From Siderastrea radians (Eukaryota > Cnidaria > Anthozoa > Scleractinia > Rhizangiidae): a stretch of DNA of 64,000 nt. Numbering within the stretch: position 1 is the first letter of the stretch; each line of letters starts with the position of its first letter. A program made the translations under genes and the position numbers. The notes under the pieces were generated by a model. It was given only the letters and a program-made list of their open reading frames with translations. It searched no databases and was not told the origin of the DNA. The stretch lies in the NCBI GenBank assembly GCA_964017195.1, contig OZ024889.1, positions 66,324,858 through 66,388,857 of the forward strand, read 5' to 3'. Of this stretch, positions 50,350 to 63,565 are shown piece by piece.

Positions 50350-51009
50350 ATCCCCTCAACCAGCAACCAGTGGGTTTGACTCCCATTGGGAGGAATCCGC
50401 TGCGACATCCCATACAAGACCAGGCTTCAGATGACCAACTTAATTCCACTGTCCTTCTGGCACGAGTATCTGGACATTGTTTTCTTCTATAAAGTCGTAC
50501 ATAATCTAATATATGTTAATAGCGATGCTCTACCGGTTGCTAGGCAACCGGTCAGAGTAACACAATCTTCAAGTAGTAACACTATTTCATATATTGCTAA
50601 AAAATGCCGCACTGTAACGTACCAGCGCTCCTTTTTTATCAGATGCACTAGAACCTGGAACGTCTTGCCAGAAGATATTAAGAACAATCAGACACTTCCA
50701 GCCTTCAAAAAATCTTTATTTCAATATTATTTTAATGCACTCGCCATTTATGACCAGGATGATACTAGGACTTGGAGAACAATCTGCCCTAAATGCAACG
50801 TAGCGCGTAACCTAACACGCCTACCGTCATGTTGTTGCTAGTTTTTATACTTTTCTGTCTGTCATCTGTTTTTTACTGCGCGGGAGCGCTGTAATTGGCA
50901 TAGCTGTAGCGTCTCCCCGGCCAGTGTTTCTGTACTTGTTTTATATTTTGTCTTTTTCTTGCCTTGTGTAATATGTTTTGGCCGAAGATAAATAAATAAA
51001 TAAATAAAT
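50350..51009 (+). mobile_element. 5'-truncated non-LTR retrotransposon with (TAAA)n tail
   Basis: The frame 50,386-50,841 encodes RLQMTNLIPLSFWHEYLDIV, then SFFIRCTRTWNVLPEDIKNN and FKKSLFQYYF, and ends with TWRTICPKC. This is the conserved C-terminal tail of CR1/L2-like ORF2 proteins. A 3' UTR and an (ATAA)n run at 50,987-51,008 follow. Only the last 150 or so codons of the RT protein survive. Confidence 0.7.
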
Positions 51010-53313
51010 CAGAATTTTTTCTGAGTAAATCAACTTGAGAACACATTCACACAGTAGTCACTCCATTGATCTTATAAAGATCCAGGGTTGTCAAGGTTTT
51101 GAAGTGGGTGGCTTTATTTTTTGGAGTAGGTGGCTGATTTTGCTAAAAATCTAAAGATTCATTACATGTACAACAGTCCAGCAGAGTAGCCGGCTGAGAT
51201 CATGAAGTAGGTGGTAATTTTCTCCTACAGCCAGCTACTTTTGACAACTCTGAAGATCACTTATTTATCAGCTGACTGTAGGTCACGCTAGGAAGGAAAA
51301 TATTTTGCTTTCAATTGTAGTGCAACTTGCTATGCTGAGTCCTAATGCCATGACTGAAAGCCACAATGTTTTCAAGGCCTCAAAATTAAATTCTTTTCCC
51401 AGGATAGGTCCAAAATTTTAGGAATAAATTTGGTCTAACAAGGAGCAGAAATGTTTTTATTATGAAAATGGGCCAAAAGTTGAAGGAGCAAATTTGCTCC
51501 TAAGTTAATTTTTTAGGAGCAAATGTGCTGGAACCAGTCGGAAATTGCACATTTGCGACCATAAATTTCGAGCCCTGATGTTTTGCCTGCTGGAGCGTCT
51601 AATTCATCCAATGAGCATTTTATCAGGATTTAATCATTATATTACCATTTTATTGCAAATTAAACTCATCACCAATAGATGAGTGTGGGGATGGTGCCTG
51701 CGTCTATGTGGAAGCCACCAGCAAGCGCGAAAGGTAACCATGACAACCCTGTGAGCGGCAACCACCAGGCACCGTCACACTGAGAGAAACTCAGTGGAAA
51801 GGCAACACTAAATACTTACCGAAACTTACCTATGGGAAAGGGAGGGTGGAAATTAAAAGGCGAATCGGCAGTCCTTGCTCAAAAGGCAACGCAAGTAAAA
51901 TGGCTTGACCTCCATGGGAGAGCTGTAAAATAACTGAAGCCCCTGATAAAACCCTGAGACCGCCCCAAATTCCGGAGAGCAACCGCTGGCCCACGAATAT
52001 TGTCTCGAGTTTAACCTAGCCTACATATGTAAATTTCAGTTAGCCTCATTTAAAGGGTCTTGGTGAAGAATGTTGAATTAAATGTTTTTTTGCACATGTA
52101 CAAAAGATGACGAGTGCATGGATTTTGGAGTAACTGCAGAAAGCCCCACAACTCTAACTACACCGTGTATCCAGCTACGCATCTACATAGTCGTAGCTCT
52201 CCAAGTTCACTGGAGACAAGGTTATGCGTGTAGTGAATCCACTTATAAAAATTGAACTAAGAATAAAATTGAACCACAACACATCAAGCTCATGGAACTT
52301 TTTAACTCTCAAAGTGCACTGAAAAAGTGGTTACGCATCTAATCGTTGACAGTATGCCGTGAAAATTTAGTTATAATCTCCACATTCACTGAAAAAGTGG
52401 CTACCCACCTCCACGTCTACCCCTTGAATATTAATTTTATTCATACTCTCGAAGTTCACTCAAAAAGTACCTACATGTACACATCTGTAGACATGTCTAC
52501 GCCATGGAAACTTATTCATAGCTATCATAGTTGACTGGAAAAAAAGCTGTGCGTCTACTCTGTGAAAATTTTGAGGAAATTGCAGAATACATTGTTGGCG
52601 GTATTTCTGCAGTCTGAATCAAATGTTTTTAGAGTTTTATGGTTGTTTCGCCTATGGCCTGTTGGTTAACCTTTAACACGCGTTAAGAACAAGAAATAAT
52701 ATCTATTGCAATTTTGCATTTCCTTTCGACATTTTTAAAGGCGTTTTAGCAAATGACGTCAGTAGCTAATGTCATCAAAGCCTAAAAGAACGACACCGTC
52801 CAATGGTATCTGTCTTCATCTGTGAGGCAGGGGGGGGGGGTATCCTGTGAGATGTTGGGTGGGGGTGTGCCACTGGGACACTGAAACCCTTCTTATCAGC
52901 GGAACATGCCCTTTGAAGTGTTTTGCATTCGCGAGTCTCGATCAACAGGAACTATGTAATGTTACTTCGAATGCGCTGCTTTATGTACTTCAGGTCTGGT
53001 AGGATTTTATTCGCTTTGTTCGACTTTGTAGTCCAGCATTTACTTAGCCGTGGCACAAATTTCCACAGCAGCAAACACATCAGAACACATGTATACATAA
53101 GACAGATTCGTCAATTTCAGAGTCGTGGCCACAACGAACCAACTCGACTTAGTGTGTTCGGGGAGACTGGGCCCGGCAGCATGGCGGGCAGACGAGATCA
53201 CTAGTGCTCCACAAAAACGGGCTCTCATGTCAATTTCCACAACGAGTAGTGGTTAAAATCAAGCACTAATTCCCCTTTTCAAGCTCAGAGAACTACAAGT
53301 AAACAATTTGTAC
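51010..53313. other. Non-genic host sequence
   Basis: No gene is supported. Some short motifs around 52,170-52,560 recur loosely ('cactgaaaaagtgg'), indicating a diverged tandem repeat. A poly-G tract is at 52,830-52,840. Confidence 0.4.
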
Positions 53314-54135
53314 ATGGGAAACAACAAAAGGAAAAAGAGAGGATCACGTTCTTCAGTTCACAACGACTCTGACATGGCGAATGAAGAATTAGAAGCTCCA
53401 TTGACACCTTGACAAATGCCATGGAGGCTGGTTTCGCCAGTCTACACTCCGAATTGGACAAACTGAGACTGGAATTAAAACACAAAATCGAAGGGATAAA
53501 AGGCAAACTAAAATCTCTGAAGGAAAGCATAAGCTTCACTCAAGGTGAAGTCGATACTCTAAAGGAAAAATCAAAAGAAAATTTGAAAGAAATGAAAGGT
53601 AGTCTGGAAGAACTCAACAAGACAATCACGGACCTGGAAGAAAAACTGAAAGCTGCAGCTGAAGACAACATAAAACTCGAGCAGTATACCAGACGAGAGA
53701 ACCTGCACTTTAACAATATAATGGAGGAAGAAGGTGAAGATTGCAAATCTCTAATTAACGAAGTTATTCAGAATGAAATGGCATCGATACTGCCAACATA
53801 AAATTCCATGCCATCCACAGAGTAAGAAAGAGAGTGGAAGGTACAGTAGATGCAGGCCTATTATTGCTCGATTCATCAGCTGTGAAGATAGAAATTTAAT
53901 CTGGCAAAACCAAGGTAAGAACAAACATTCTGATAAATATTCTGACGCATACATAACCGAAGATTTCACGAAAGCAATACAAGATGAAAGGAGAGTTCTG
54001 ATAAAAGTGATGTTTTATGCCAGAGAAAACCGAGGACACCCAAATGCAAAAGTTGTTGGATGCTATCTTATCATTAACAATGGAAAATGTGACTATAGTG
54101 TGTTCTTCTGTGAAGCAGAAACACTTTGTAAATAA
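53314..54135 (+). pseudogene. L1-like ORF1 protein relic, frameshifted
   Basis: An ATG at 53,314 starts a Lys/Arg-rich leader that stops at 53,410. The next frame encodes a long coiled coil and then EQYTRRENLHFNNI, the hallmark of L1 ORF1p (Transposase_22). A second shift near 53,790 leads to a frame with RPIIARFISCEDRNLIW, ITEDFTKAIQDERRVL and FYARENRG, the conserved C-terminal part. At least two frame breaks make it inactive. No ORF2 follows in the window. Confidence 0.75.
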
Positions 54136-55700
54136 CTTGTAATGTGAAGTAACAAAAGAAACATAGGAAGTACCATAACTTCCGGCCAATTACCCACATG
54201 AAAACCTTCTCACTTTTGCAAGCATCGATTGAAGGTATTTCAAGATATTTAATGGAATGAACGTTACTCTCTAATTAAAACAAAAACAGTGAAAAGAATA
54301 CGGTACATATTTAAAGCCCAAGTTTATAAGGGTAGTGAAAAGACTGGAGTAAAACAGCATAAAATACTTTGGGTTTATCTTTAGCTCAGCGAATTTAAAA
54401 TTTGCAGTGTCATTTTTGCGTGTGTAAACAAGAAAACATTTCAAAGTAAAATCAGAATTTGCGGGGGCTTGTTCCTATACTGTAGCTATTCCTAAAACTG
54501 AAAAACTTGAATGAAACTAACATTAAAAATCCAAGTTACAGTGGTGATCAAGAAATTAGAGTAAAATCTTCAAAATTTCAAACTTTACTTCAGGGTTAAT
54601 ATTCATAGTTCAAAGCGTAGTTGAACAAATTTACATAGTTGACAGCTGCTTGTAATTTGAACCTTCGGAATGTAATGCAATGCTCAAAACATCTCCAACC
54701 GAACCGGCAAGATTAACAACAACAGATATGCAACAAAGCACTCCATTAGAGACCTACCTAGAGTTTTTTGAATACATCAAAAATGCAAGAAACAGATGAG
54801 TTAGGATATCTTGACTTTAAAGAAAAGGGTAACGAAGAGCTTTATTTGCTTCACATGCAATTTTAATGTCACACTATAATTAACTGTCACGTAGTCATGC
54901 TGCTCGTTACCCTGTTTTATGATAACTGAATATGTTGATTCCCTGCTCTGGCGAAGACATGTTACATTAACTGCAAGTTATCGGGGAGGGGGGGGGGGAC
55001 CGCACAGTCCGCACTGCAGCGGTGTGAAGTCCCCAGGTTGTCCCACAGGCTTACCATCCTCTGTTTGTGTGGTGGGCTGTGCGTTTGCAATGGCTGTGTT
55101 GGTTTATCAAATTAGCAAAACTAAAACCAAAATTTAGGAGTTTTAAAACTGAGGAAAATGAAATAAAAACTCATAAAATTGCTGCCATGGTGTTTTGATT
55201 TGTGTTTCTGTGTTTATTTGATTTAAGGCTCGCGAAAGCGATGTTTTCAAAATAACGATCGGACTCGCTCAAAAGTAGAGAAAGAGAACAAGGCATGCAA
55301 CTAGGCGACCCGCAAATTACACTACCCAGTCGAACATTTCGCCAAAAAAATCATATTTGCCCTATTCACTCACACACAAAAATCATGGCCCTCAAAAGAA
55401 TAGTCTTCGAAGAAAAATTAGGTCAAATTTGAGTTGGATTCGACCGCGGATAGACCTTTAAATTCGAGCCCAAACTTTTGAATACGACCGTCAATTTGCT
55501 TTCTACCTATGATCTGCAAGAAATCCGAACTCAAAGGAATTCGAAGAATGCATTTTTCCGTTAAAATTTGAATTCGCGTACAACAAACTGCCGCGCCTGG
55601 CCTCCCTACGCGAAACTTTTGGTCTGTGTCAAAATCTTCTCTGTGGTCACCCGAGTATACCTGCAGCGTTTTTTGACCAAATTTTTCCGTGGAGTTTTTG
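54136..55700. other. Non-genic host sequence
   Basis: No gene is supported. A poly-G tract lies at 54,984-55,000. The segment 54,920-55,137 has an open frame without recognisable protein character. Confidence 0.4.
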
Positions 55701-55739
55701 GTCGATCGACCAGCTCGACCGTCTATTTCATATCTGTCT

Positions 55740-56285
55740 GGAGTTTTGTCATGTTGTGCCGGTTGTGTTGCGTTGTGTTGTGTTGCGATTAGCTGTGTGT
55801 TGTGTCGTCCGGTTGTGTTGCATTGCGTTGCGTTGTGTTGCAATCTGCTGTGTGTTGTGTGGAGCGGTTGTGTTGTGTTGCGTTGCGTTGTGCTGTTGTC
55901 ATGCATTGTATCTGTTTTGTTTTGATGTCGTTTTTAGTTCTCTTTCGTTGCGTTGTGTATTCCCTGTTGTGTTGCGTTTTCTTTCTTGTCTTTTGTTGCT
56001 GCTTCGCCTTGCTTTGTGCTGTTCTTGCCTTGTGTTTGGGATGGTATTGCTTGCGTTGTTTTGCCTTTTTACCGGCTGTGTTGTCTTGTGTTGGTTCCCT
56101 TGTGTTGCGTTGCGTTGCGTTGTGTTGCGTTGTGCTCTGTTGGTATTTTTTGTCGTCGTTGTGTTGCGTTGCGTTGCGTTGCGTTTTGTTTTGTGATGTT
56201 GTGTGTCGTTGCGTTGTGTTCGGTTGTTGCGCTGCGTTTGATTGTGTATTGTTTGTTGCGTTGCGTTGCGGTGTTGTGTTCTTGA
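55740..56285. repeat. GTTGT/GTTGC pentanucleotide-rich block
   Basis: The plus strand is dominated by GTTGT and GTTGC units and is almost free of A over about 550 bp, an extreme strand asymmetry. Several overlapping open frames on both strands are by-products of this composition. Confidence 0.85.
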
Positions 56286-56329
56286 CAAGTCATGCCTAAT
56301 AATCCTTGTTATGTTTTAGTAACACCTCG

Positions 56330-57175
56330 ACACAACCCGACAAACTATACCAACTCAACTAACCTCACTCACTGCCACACAACATCTCGACGCGACTCGA
56401 CCAACGCAACAACCGGCTTATTTATCAAGTAGATCAACCCAACTAACCTCACTCACTGCCACACAACATCTCGACAGCTCAACGCGACTCGACCAACGCA
56501 ACAACCGGCTTATTTATCAAGTAGATCAACCCAACTAACCTCACTCACTGCCACACAACATCTCGACAGCTCGACGCGACTCGACCAACGCAACAACCGG
56601 CTTATTTATCAAGTAGATCAACCCAACTAACCTCACTCACTGCCACACAACATCTCGACAGCTCGACGCGACTCGACCAACGCAACAACCGGCTTATTTA
56701 TCAAGTAGATCAGCCCAACTAACCTCACTCACTGCCACACAACATCTCGACAGCTCGACGCGACTCGACCAACGCAACAACCGGCTTATTTATCAAGTAG
56801 ATCAACCCAACTAACCTCACTCACAGCCACACAACATCTCGACAGCTCGACGCGACTCGACCAACGCAACAACCGGCTTATTTATCAAGTAGATCAACCC
56901 AACTAACCTCACTCACTGCCACACAACATCTCGACAGCTCGACGCGTCTCGACCAACGCAACAACCGGCTTATTTGTCAAGTAGATCAACCCAACTAACC
57001 TCACTCACTGCCACACAACATCTCGACAGCTCGACGCGACTCGACCAACGCAACAACCGGCTTATTTATCAAGTAGATCAACCCAACTAACCTCACTCAG
57101 TGCCACACAACATCTCGACAGCTCGACGCGACTCGACCAACGCAACAACCGGCTTGTTTATCAAGTAGATCATCC
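56330..57175. repeat. 92-bp tandem satellite, about nine copies
   Basis: Exact periodicity is 92 bp (for example 'ccaacgcaacaaccggctta' starts at 56,401, 56,493, 56,585 and 56,677). Units differ by only a few bases. A partial copy reappears at 63,570-63,655 beyond the inverted-repeat structure. Confidence 0.92.
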
Positions 57176-58254
57176 CAAATGTGTCGCAAAATCGGATGTA
57201 CCTCAAACCGTATAGCACAGAACTTACCGCGGTGCGCTGCTACTTTTGCCTTATACATACTTATCACCCAAACATGCAATGATTTCTGTAACTTTTCCCC
57301 GCTCAGTTATCATGGTAACATAACGTATAATAAAAGTGTTCGCTATAAATTGAATGAAACTTCTGAGAAAACGTGGAGAAGGTATCACTAACACCTTGCC
57401 AACGTATACTAACGTTTGGATAACCTGTGCACATTGAAACTATTACGCTACAAACATGAAATGTACTGAGGTATAGAAGAGGAAACTGGTCATTATACAA
57501 ATCAAAACTAAGCTCAATGAAGAAAAATTAAACTAGCCGTGTAATCTTGTGCCTTTCGTAACTTTTACAGGTGAAAATAAATAATAAATACAAGTAAAAT
57601 TAATCGCCGGATTGTGCTCTCTTGTTCGCACGTTACGGTACGATGGTAGTGAGAAAAAAACTATGAGACAAAAGAAGGATGTAATGCTCGCCTAGTTTGC
57701 TATGATGCTAGTGGAGAAACATAGGACATGTCGTTCAATATTTGTCGATGTAGTCGTTTGTACGCTCTGTACCGTGCGGGGTTACGGGGCTACCACGGTT
57801 ACGCGGCTATAACTTGTCGCTCTTACTGTGTGGGCGTACGGCGCTACCACGCTACGCTGCCATTATTTCCTACGTCACTGCATAAGTCGATCGTTCCTTG
57901 TGGGGGTACGGGGCTACGACGGTACGCTGTTCCTTCATTACTTAATTGATTGTAAATACTTTGGCATAAATTCCTAAAGTGGTTTTTAGAGATGTTCTGG
58001 GTGAATCGCAATACTAAAGCTACTATAACCGTACGAAACAGATTACGTTCACGCAGTGCTGCTTTAGCGGCTATCAATGCCTGCAGTGAGCACAATGGAA
58101 AGATTGCACGAACGCTGTTTTCATTGCGCTGCAGCAGTGACAAAAAATGACTGCATGAGTGCTGCAGAGGCGATATTGGGAGCTGCTGGAACGCTGCAAG
58201 AGAGCTATTGCAAAATAGCAACATGAAGCTTTATGGTAGATTAGCAGCGCATCA

Positions 58255-58735
58255 CTATAACGTACAAAGAAACGTTGAGAAGATAAGACAAATACTGTAC
58301 AAACGAACTAACGTATGGAGAAACGTTGAGAAGATAAGACAAATACTGCACAAACGAACTAACATATGGAGAAACGCTGAGAAGACAAGACAAATACTGT
58401 ACAAACGAACTAACGTACGGAGAAACGTTGAGAAGATAAGACAAATACTGTACAAACGAACTAACGTACGGAGAAACGCTGAGAAGATAAGACAAATACT
58501 GTACAAACAAACTAACGTATGGAGAAACGTCGAGAAGATAAGACAAATACTGTACAAATTAAACGAACTAACGTACGGAGAAACGCTGAGAAGATAAGAC
58601 AAATACTGTACAAACGAACCAACGTACGGAGAAACGTGAAAAAGACAAGACTAATAGTTCTGTACAGACAAACTGAAGTACGGAGAAACGTTGAGAAGGT
58701 TAGACTAATACTGTACAAACGAACTAACGCACCGA
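58255..58735. repeat. 51-bp minisatellite, left arm
   Basis: Repeating unit 'aaacgttgagaagataagac...actaacgtacggag' has a 51-bp period in its regular part, about eight copies, the last ones irregular. As 51 is divisible by three it yields a false repetitive ORF. Confidence 0.9.
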
Positions 58736-58990
58736 GAACGATTAATGTGACGACAGTAATATCGTGTGAACGTACTACGATATGAAGAAACATGAGACGA
58801 GACTAATGTACCATACGAACGGACTAACGTACGAACGGACTGAAGTACGGAGAAACGTTGAGAAGGTAAGACTAATACTGTACAAACGACCTAACACACC
58901 GAGAACAATTAATGTGACGACAGTAACATCGTGCGAACGTACTACGATATGGAGAAACATGAGACGTGACTAATATACCATACGAACGGA

Positions 58991-61149
58991 CTAACGTACG
59001 ACAACACTAGTAGTGTACGAACTAACATTCAGAACAAGAGAAACTTTGAGAGAGTGCAGCTGTTAGGCAACGAAATTATCACTAACTAGGAGAATTCCAC
59101 GAGCTAAAACTGAAAATTCACGAGTATTTGGCTAGATGACCACCGCCAAGGTCGGGAGCTGGTTGAATTTTTAAAATTTTTCATGTTGAGACCCAGTCTG
59201 TGGGCATACACGCAATTCTAACACTGCTTAGCTTCACAATGCATCACTGGGCGATTGTCAAAGCACACTTGTACATTCGTTTTCAATTCTATCTGAAAAG
59301 TTTGTCTGAGGCTATGTATATGTGGAGTGTATTGCAGCTAAACAAAACATGTCGAGCTGTATCAGTTGTCATTTGAATATGGTTCGAAGCAAATCGAATT
59401 GCTGAACGAGATCTTCAAGGGAAAAAGCTACGACGTTTTTCGTGTTCGGATATCACGTCAGACCATATGACAAAATTGGTCGGAAAATTTCGAAATTTGG
59501 TGGGACAATGTCTGATCACCGACTGTTACTTCCAGCACTGCTGCAGGATGGTACATTAATCAGTATTCAGACTTTTTAAGTGGCCTACTGTTTTCATAAA
59601 GGACAGTTTTTTTTTTCAGAACCCGGTCTTTTGCTTAAAAAAAATTGAAGTACGCCGTTTCAGGACCATAATTTTTTTATGGCCCTGTCACTCTTTACCC
59701 GACCCGGTCATCCCCACAAATAATGAACCGTCCCTAACGTGCCCCAGACTCTGACGATCTGCTCGAGTTCGTGTTTATCAAGCATCTACTGCTATGCTCG
59801 CTGTTTGTATTCACGGTCTAGGAAAAACAGTAAATATTTCGTCGTCTCTGTGAAAGCATTCTCAGTTGTGGGCGAATTTATACCGACATGCAACGTTTGG
59901 GTTGAATTTGCATCTTCAGCAGAATAAATAAGAGCGATAAGAAAGATAAGCTGAGTCATCAGAGTTTAAACATTACGTCATCCAGTAACGCTATCGTCAA
60001 AACATTGTGTCACACAGTCACACTTTTTGTCTCGCCGGTTGGTATAAATACGGGATCGCGCTAACATTTGTTAAACCTGGGGGGTGGGGTGGGTCAGAAA
60101 GGCCGGTGAAAATGCCCATTGGGCCGTCTCTTTCGTTTCTGAAAAACCAAACGCCTTCAATTCTTTCTTCGATGGAAGCTTCGCGCAAGCGATTTCGCTC
60201 CATGTGCAAGTTGTTTTGAAGAGCACTTACTGATGCAAACTGAGTATGTTTTTCAAAACTTTTGCGAAAACTGTAAGGAATACGTAGAATCCCTCAATTA
60301 ATTAAGCTTAAAAAGCTATTTTGGTGCAAATTTACAATAATACGTGTAATTTACTCCACCGTAGACTCGTAGAAGTGCTAGAGCATTTCCCAGAAAGTCC
60401 GCAGCTCGAACAGTCTTTGGAGATGGAAGATTTTCCTTTGCTGTGACAAACGGCACTTCGTCCTCGAAAGATGTTTTCTTCGTTCTAAAAGCTCTAAATT
60501 CCATGGCTTAACTTGTCGAGTGTTTGTTAGAGCTTCTTCTTTCGTTTTTTTAGTTTTAAAAGGTAATCCTTCGTTCCGAGAGTGAGCTATTGCCAGTTTG
60601 AAAATTCACGCGTAAACAACACGGCAGCCATTTTGAATGAAATGTGATCTTCTCGGAGAGTGACAAGTCTTTCCTTCTATCCTTCAAATATATGCGCAGT
60701 AGGTGAATTCTGATTGGTTGAACGTTCCTCAAAACAACTAGGACAAAAGGGGACTAAAGAAGCCTTTCTATGGGAGGCTAGGGCCAAAGCTCATTCAAGC
60801 GAACAGCCAATAATCCGACGAGATTGACAAGCCTTGACAGTTAAATGACAGGACATGGAAACATTGCAAAACCAAATATGTGCACAGGTTGAAGCCCGAA
60901 AAAAAAACAATAAATAAATAAAGCTGTGCTCTGGAATGACCTTTCGAGCTCAGATTCACAGAACAGATCCCCAAATTTAGTTTTAGTGTAAAAAATAGTG
61001 CAGTATTCAAAAATTTCAGAAGTGGCCTTGTTACTTCAAAGAATAGCTTTTACAACAAATAACATTGTATTTTTAGTTAAATCATGTACTCGAGATTAAC
61101 AGCTGGAAAAAAATGAGATATGTTGCTGTGTGCTGCTCACTAGTTGTTC
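58991..61149. other. Interior of the inverted-repeat structure
   Basis: No transposase is recognised. A minus-strand frame at 60,504-60,340 starts at an ATG in good context (GCCATGG) and ends near a GTAAAT donor. Upstream (about 60,630) is 'ggcagccattttgaatg', a promoter-like motif. It may be a first coding exon of a host gene, but no second exon is identified. Confidence 0.35.
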
Positions 61150-61440
61150 TTTAAAAATAAAAAATAAAAAAACTGGTCTGTTTGTCGTTAACAAGTGCGT
61201 CCATTTTGTCATAATAGTCTGTCTTAATTTGTCCATGACAACAGTCAATCGCTCTTTGTAAGCGGAGAGTATATATGACAAGGTTTTCGTCGGTTTTCAG
61301 TCGTTTCAGTGCTTGTCGTTCAGCTTTAGTCAAGTTACTGTCAGGTAGAGAGGCTGATTGTATAGCAGAAGCTACCCTACTTCTGATGTTATCCTTGGTC
61401 GATTCTGATAGTTCCTCTAATCACAAATCCAGTAGTTAGG
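61150..61440 (-). pseudogene. Penelope-like reverse transcriptase fragment, frameshifted
   Basis: The minus strand reads a helical lead-in, then LTKAERQALKRLKTDENLVI. In another frame it reads ERLTVVMDK, and back in the first frame KTDYYDKMDALVNDKQT. This order is that of the N-terminal RT region of Penelope-like elements. Frame changes make it nonfunctional. Confidence 0.5.
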
Positions 61441-61570
61441 GTACAGCGTCAAATGTTGTTCTGCCTTTGACATAAGCATACTGGTCACCATCTATAATCT
61501 TTGGTGACTTTTTTCCTGAGCGCAAGACAAGGGCTTTCGAGCCAATCTTCAGTACAGAGAAGCCGACTCC
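61440..61570 (-). pseudogene. Second small fragment, possibly RT-derived
   Basis: The minus strand reads GVGFSVLKIGSKALVLR and YAYVKGRTTFDAV. The KGR..FDAV pattern resembles RT domains of non-LTR elements, but the stretch is short and the family is uncertain. Confidence 0.3.
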
Positions 61571-61836
61571 AAACGCGCCGTTATCCCATCATTTAACAGC
61601 CTCGTTTCGTTCGAAATAGAGAAGAACTCCAAACGTGGCCGTTATCCCATGACTTAACGGCCTCGTTTCACTCGGCATAGAGAAAAACTACAGACGCGGC
61701 CGTTACCCCATGAAGTCATGGGATAACGGCCGCGTTTGGCTCGGTATATATCACTATATACCAAGCGAAACAAGGCCGTTAAGTAATGGGATAACGGCCG
61801 CGTTTGGCTCGGTATATATCACTACATACACGCGTT

Positions 61837-62515
61837 CGTTTGTACAATATTTGTCTTATCTTCTCGACGTTTCTCCGTACGTTAGTTCGTTTGTACAGTA
61901 TTTGTCTTATCTTCTCAACGTTTCTCCGCACATTAGTTCGTTTGCATAGTATTTGTCTTATCTTCTCAACGTTTCTCCGTACATTAGTTCGTTTGTACAG
62001 TATTTGTCTTATCTTCTCAACGTTTCTCCGTACGTTAGTTCGTTTGTACAGTATTTGTCTTATCTTCTCAACTTTTCTCTGTGCGTTAGTTCGTTTGAAC
62101 AGTACTTGTCTTCTCAGCGTTTCTCCGTAAGTTCGTTCGTTTGTACAGTATTTGTCTTACCTTCTCAACGTTTCTCTGTACGTTACATGAGTTCGTTTGT
62201 ACAGTATTTATCTTATCTTCTCAACGTTTCTCCGTACGTTAGTTCGTTTGTGCAGTTATTGAGTTATTTTCTCAGCGTTTCTCCGTACGTTAGGTCGTTT
62301 TTACAGTATTTGTCTTATCTCTCAACGCTTCTCCGTACGTTAGTTCGTTTGCACAGTATTTACCTTACCTTCTCAACGTTTCTCCATACGTTAGTTCGTT
62401 TGTACAGTATTTGTCTTATTTTCTCAGCGTTTCTCTGTACGTTAGTTCGTTTGTACAGTATTTGTCTTCAGTATTTGTCTTATCTTCTCAACGTTTCTCT
62501 GTGCGTTATAGCGAT
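61837..62515. repeat. 51-bp minisatellite, right arm (inverted)
   Basis: Same unit as the left arm array in inverse orientation, about eleven copies with more irregular spacing. It is longer than the left array, so the two arms have changed copy number independently. Confidence 0.88.
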
Positions 62516-63565
62516 TCGCTGCTAATCTACCATAAAGCTTCATGTTGCTATTTTGCAGTAGCTCTCTTGCAGCGTTCCAGCAGCTCCCAATGTCGCCTCT
62601 ACAGCACTCATGCAGTCATTTTTTGACACTGCTGCAGCGCAATGAAAACAGCGTTCGTGCAATCTTTCCGTTGTGCTCACTGTAGGCATTGATAGCCGCT
62701 AAAGCAGCACTGCGTGAACGTAATCTGTTTCGTACGGGTATAGTGGCTTTAGTATTGCGATTTCATCCAGAAAATCTGTGAAAACCACTTTAAGAATTTA
62801 TGACAAAGTATTTACAATCAATTAAGTAATGGAGGAACAGCGTACCGTCATAGCCCCGTACACCCACAAGGAATGATCGCCTTATGCAGAGTGACGTAGG
62901 AAATAATAGTACCCCCACACAGTAAGAGCGACAAGTTATAGCAGCGTACCGTGGTAGCCCCGTAACCCCGCACGGTACAGAGCGACTACATCGACAAATA
63001 TTGAACGACATGTCCTATGTTTCTCCACTGGCATCATAGCAAACTAGGCGAGCATTACATCCTTCTTTCATCTTATAGTTTTTTCTCATTAGCATCGTAC
63101 CGTAACGTGCGAACAAGAGAGCACAATCCGGCGATTAATTTTACTTGCATTTATTATTTATTTTCACCTGTTAAAGTTACGAAAGGCACAAGATTTCACG
63201 GCTAGTTTAATTTTTCTTCATTGAGCGTGTTTGTAACGTAATAGTTTTGATTTTTACAATGACCAGTTTCCTCTTCTATACCTCAGTACATCTCCGTACA
63301 CTGATCATGTTTGTATCGTAATAGTTTCAAAGTGCACAGGTTATCCAAACGTTAGTATACATTGGCAAGGTGTTAGTGTTACCTTCTCCGCGTTTTCTCA
63401 GACGTTTCATTCAATTTATAGGGAACACTTTTATTATAAGTTATGTTACCATGGTAACTGAGTGACGAAAAGCTATAGAAATCATTGCATGCTTGGGTGA
63501 TAAGTATGTATAAGGCAAGAGTAGCAGCGTACCGCGGTACGGAAGTGCATCCGATTTTGCGACAG

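Larger units (their letters stand above)
57176..63565. mobile_element. Giant inverted-repeat structure (~6.4 kb) inserted in the 92-bp satellite
   Basis: The left arm (57,179-58,740) is the inverted complement of the right arm (61,835-63,563). The outer ends TGTCGCAAAATCGGATG match at both termini, and the inner ends carry the same 51-bp minisatellite. Both flanks read TAGATCATCCCAA, a variant not seen in the other satellite units, which looks like a target-site duplication. Long terminal inverted repeats with a duplication of about 9 bp or more would suit a Mutator-like or foldback element, but no transposase is recognised. An inverted segmental duplication is the alternative. Confidence 0.75.

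Noticed and set aside
55418..56299. Several 110-165-codon frames rich in Cys/Val or Thr/Gln/Asn
   Set aside because: They are artefacts of the GTTGT/GTTGC pentamer composition, with several frames open on both strands.
56330..57175. CRISPR-like regular repeats
   Set aside because: The whole 92-bp period is conserved with no variable spacers; it is an ordinary satellite in a eukaryotic genome.
58208..58602. Repetitive ORFs with 17-residue units in the inverted-repeat arms
   Set aside because: The 51-bp unit length is divisible by three, so open frames arise automatically on both strands; no start context or domain supports a protein.
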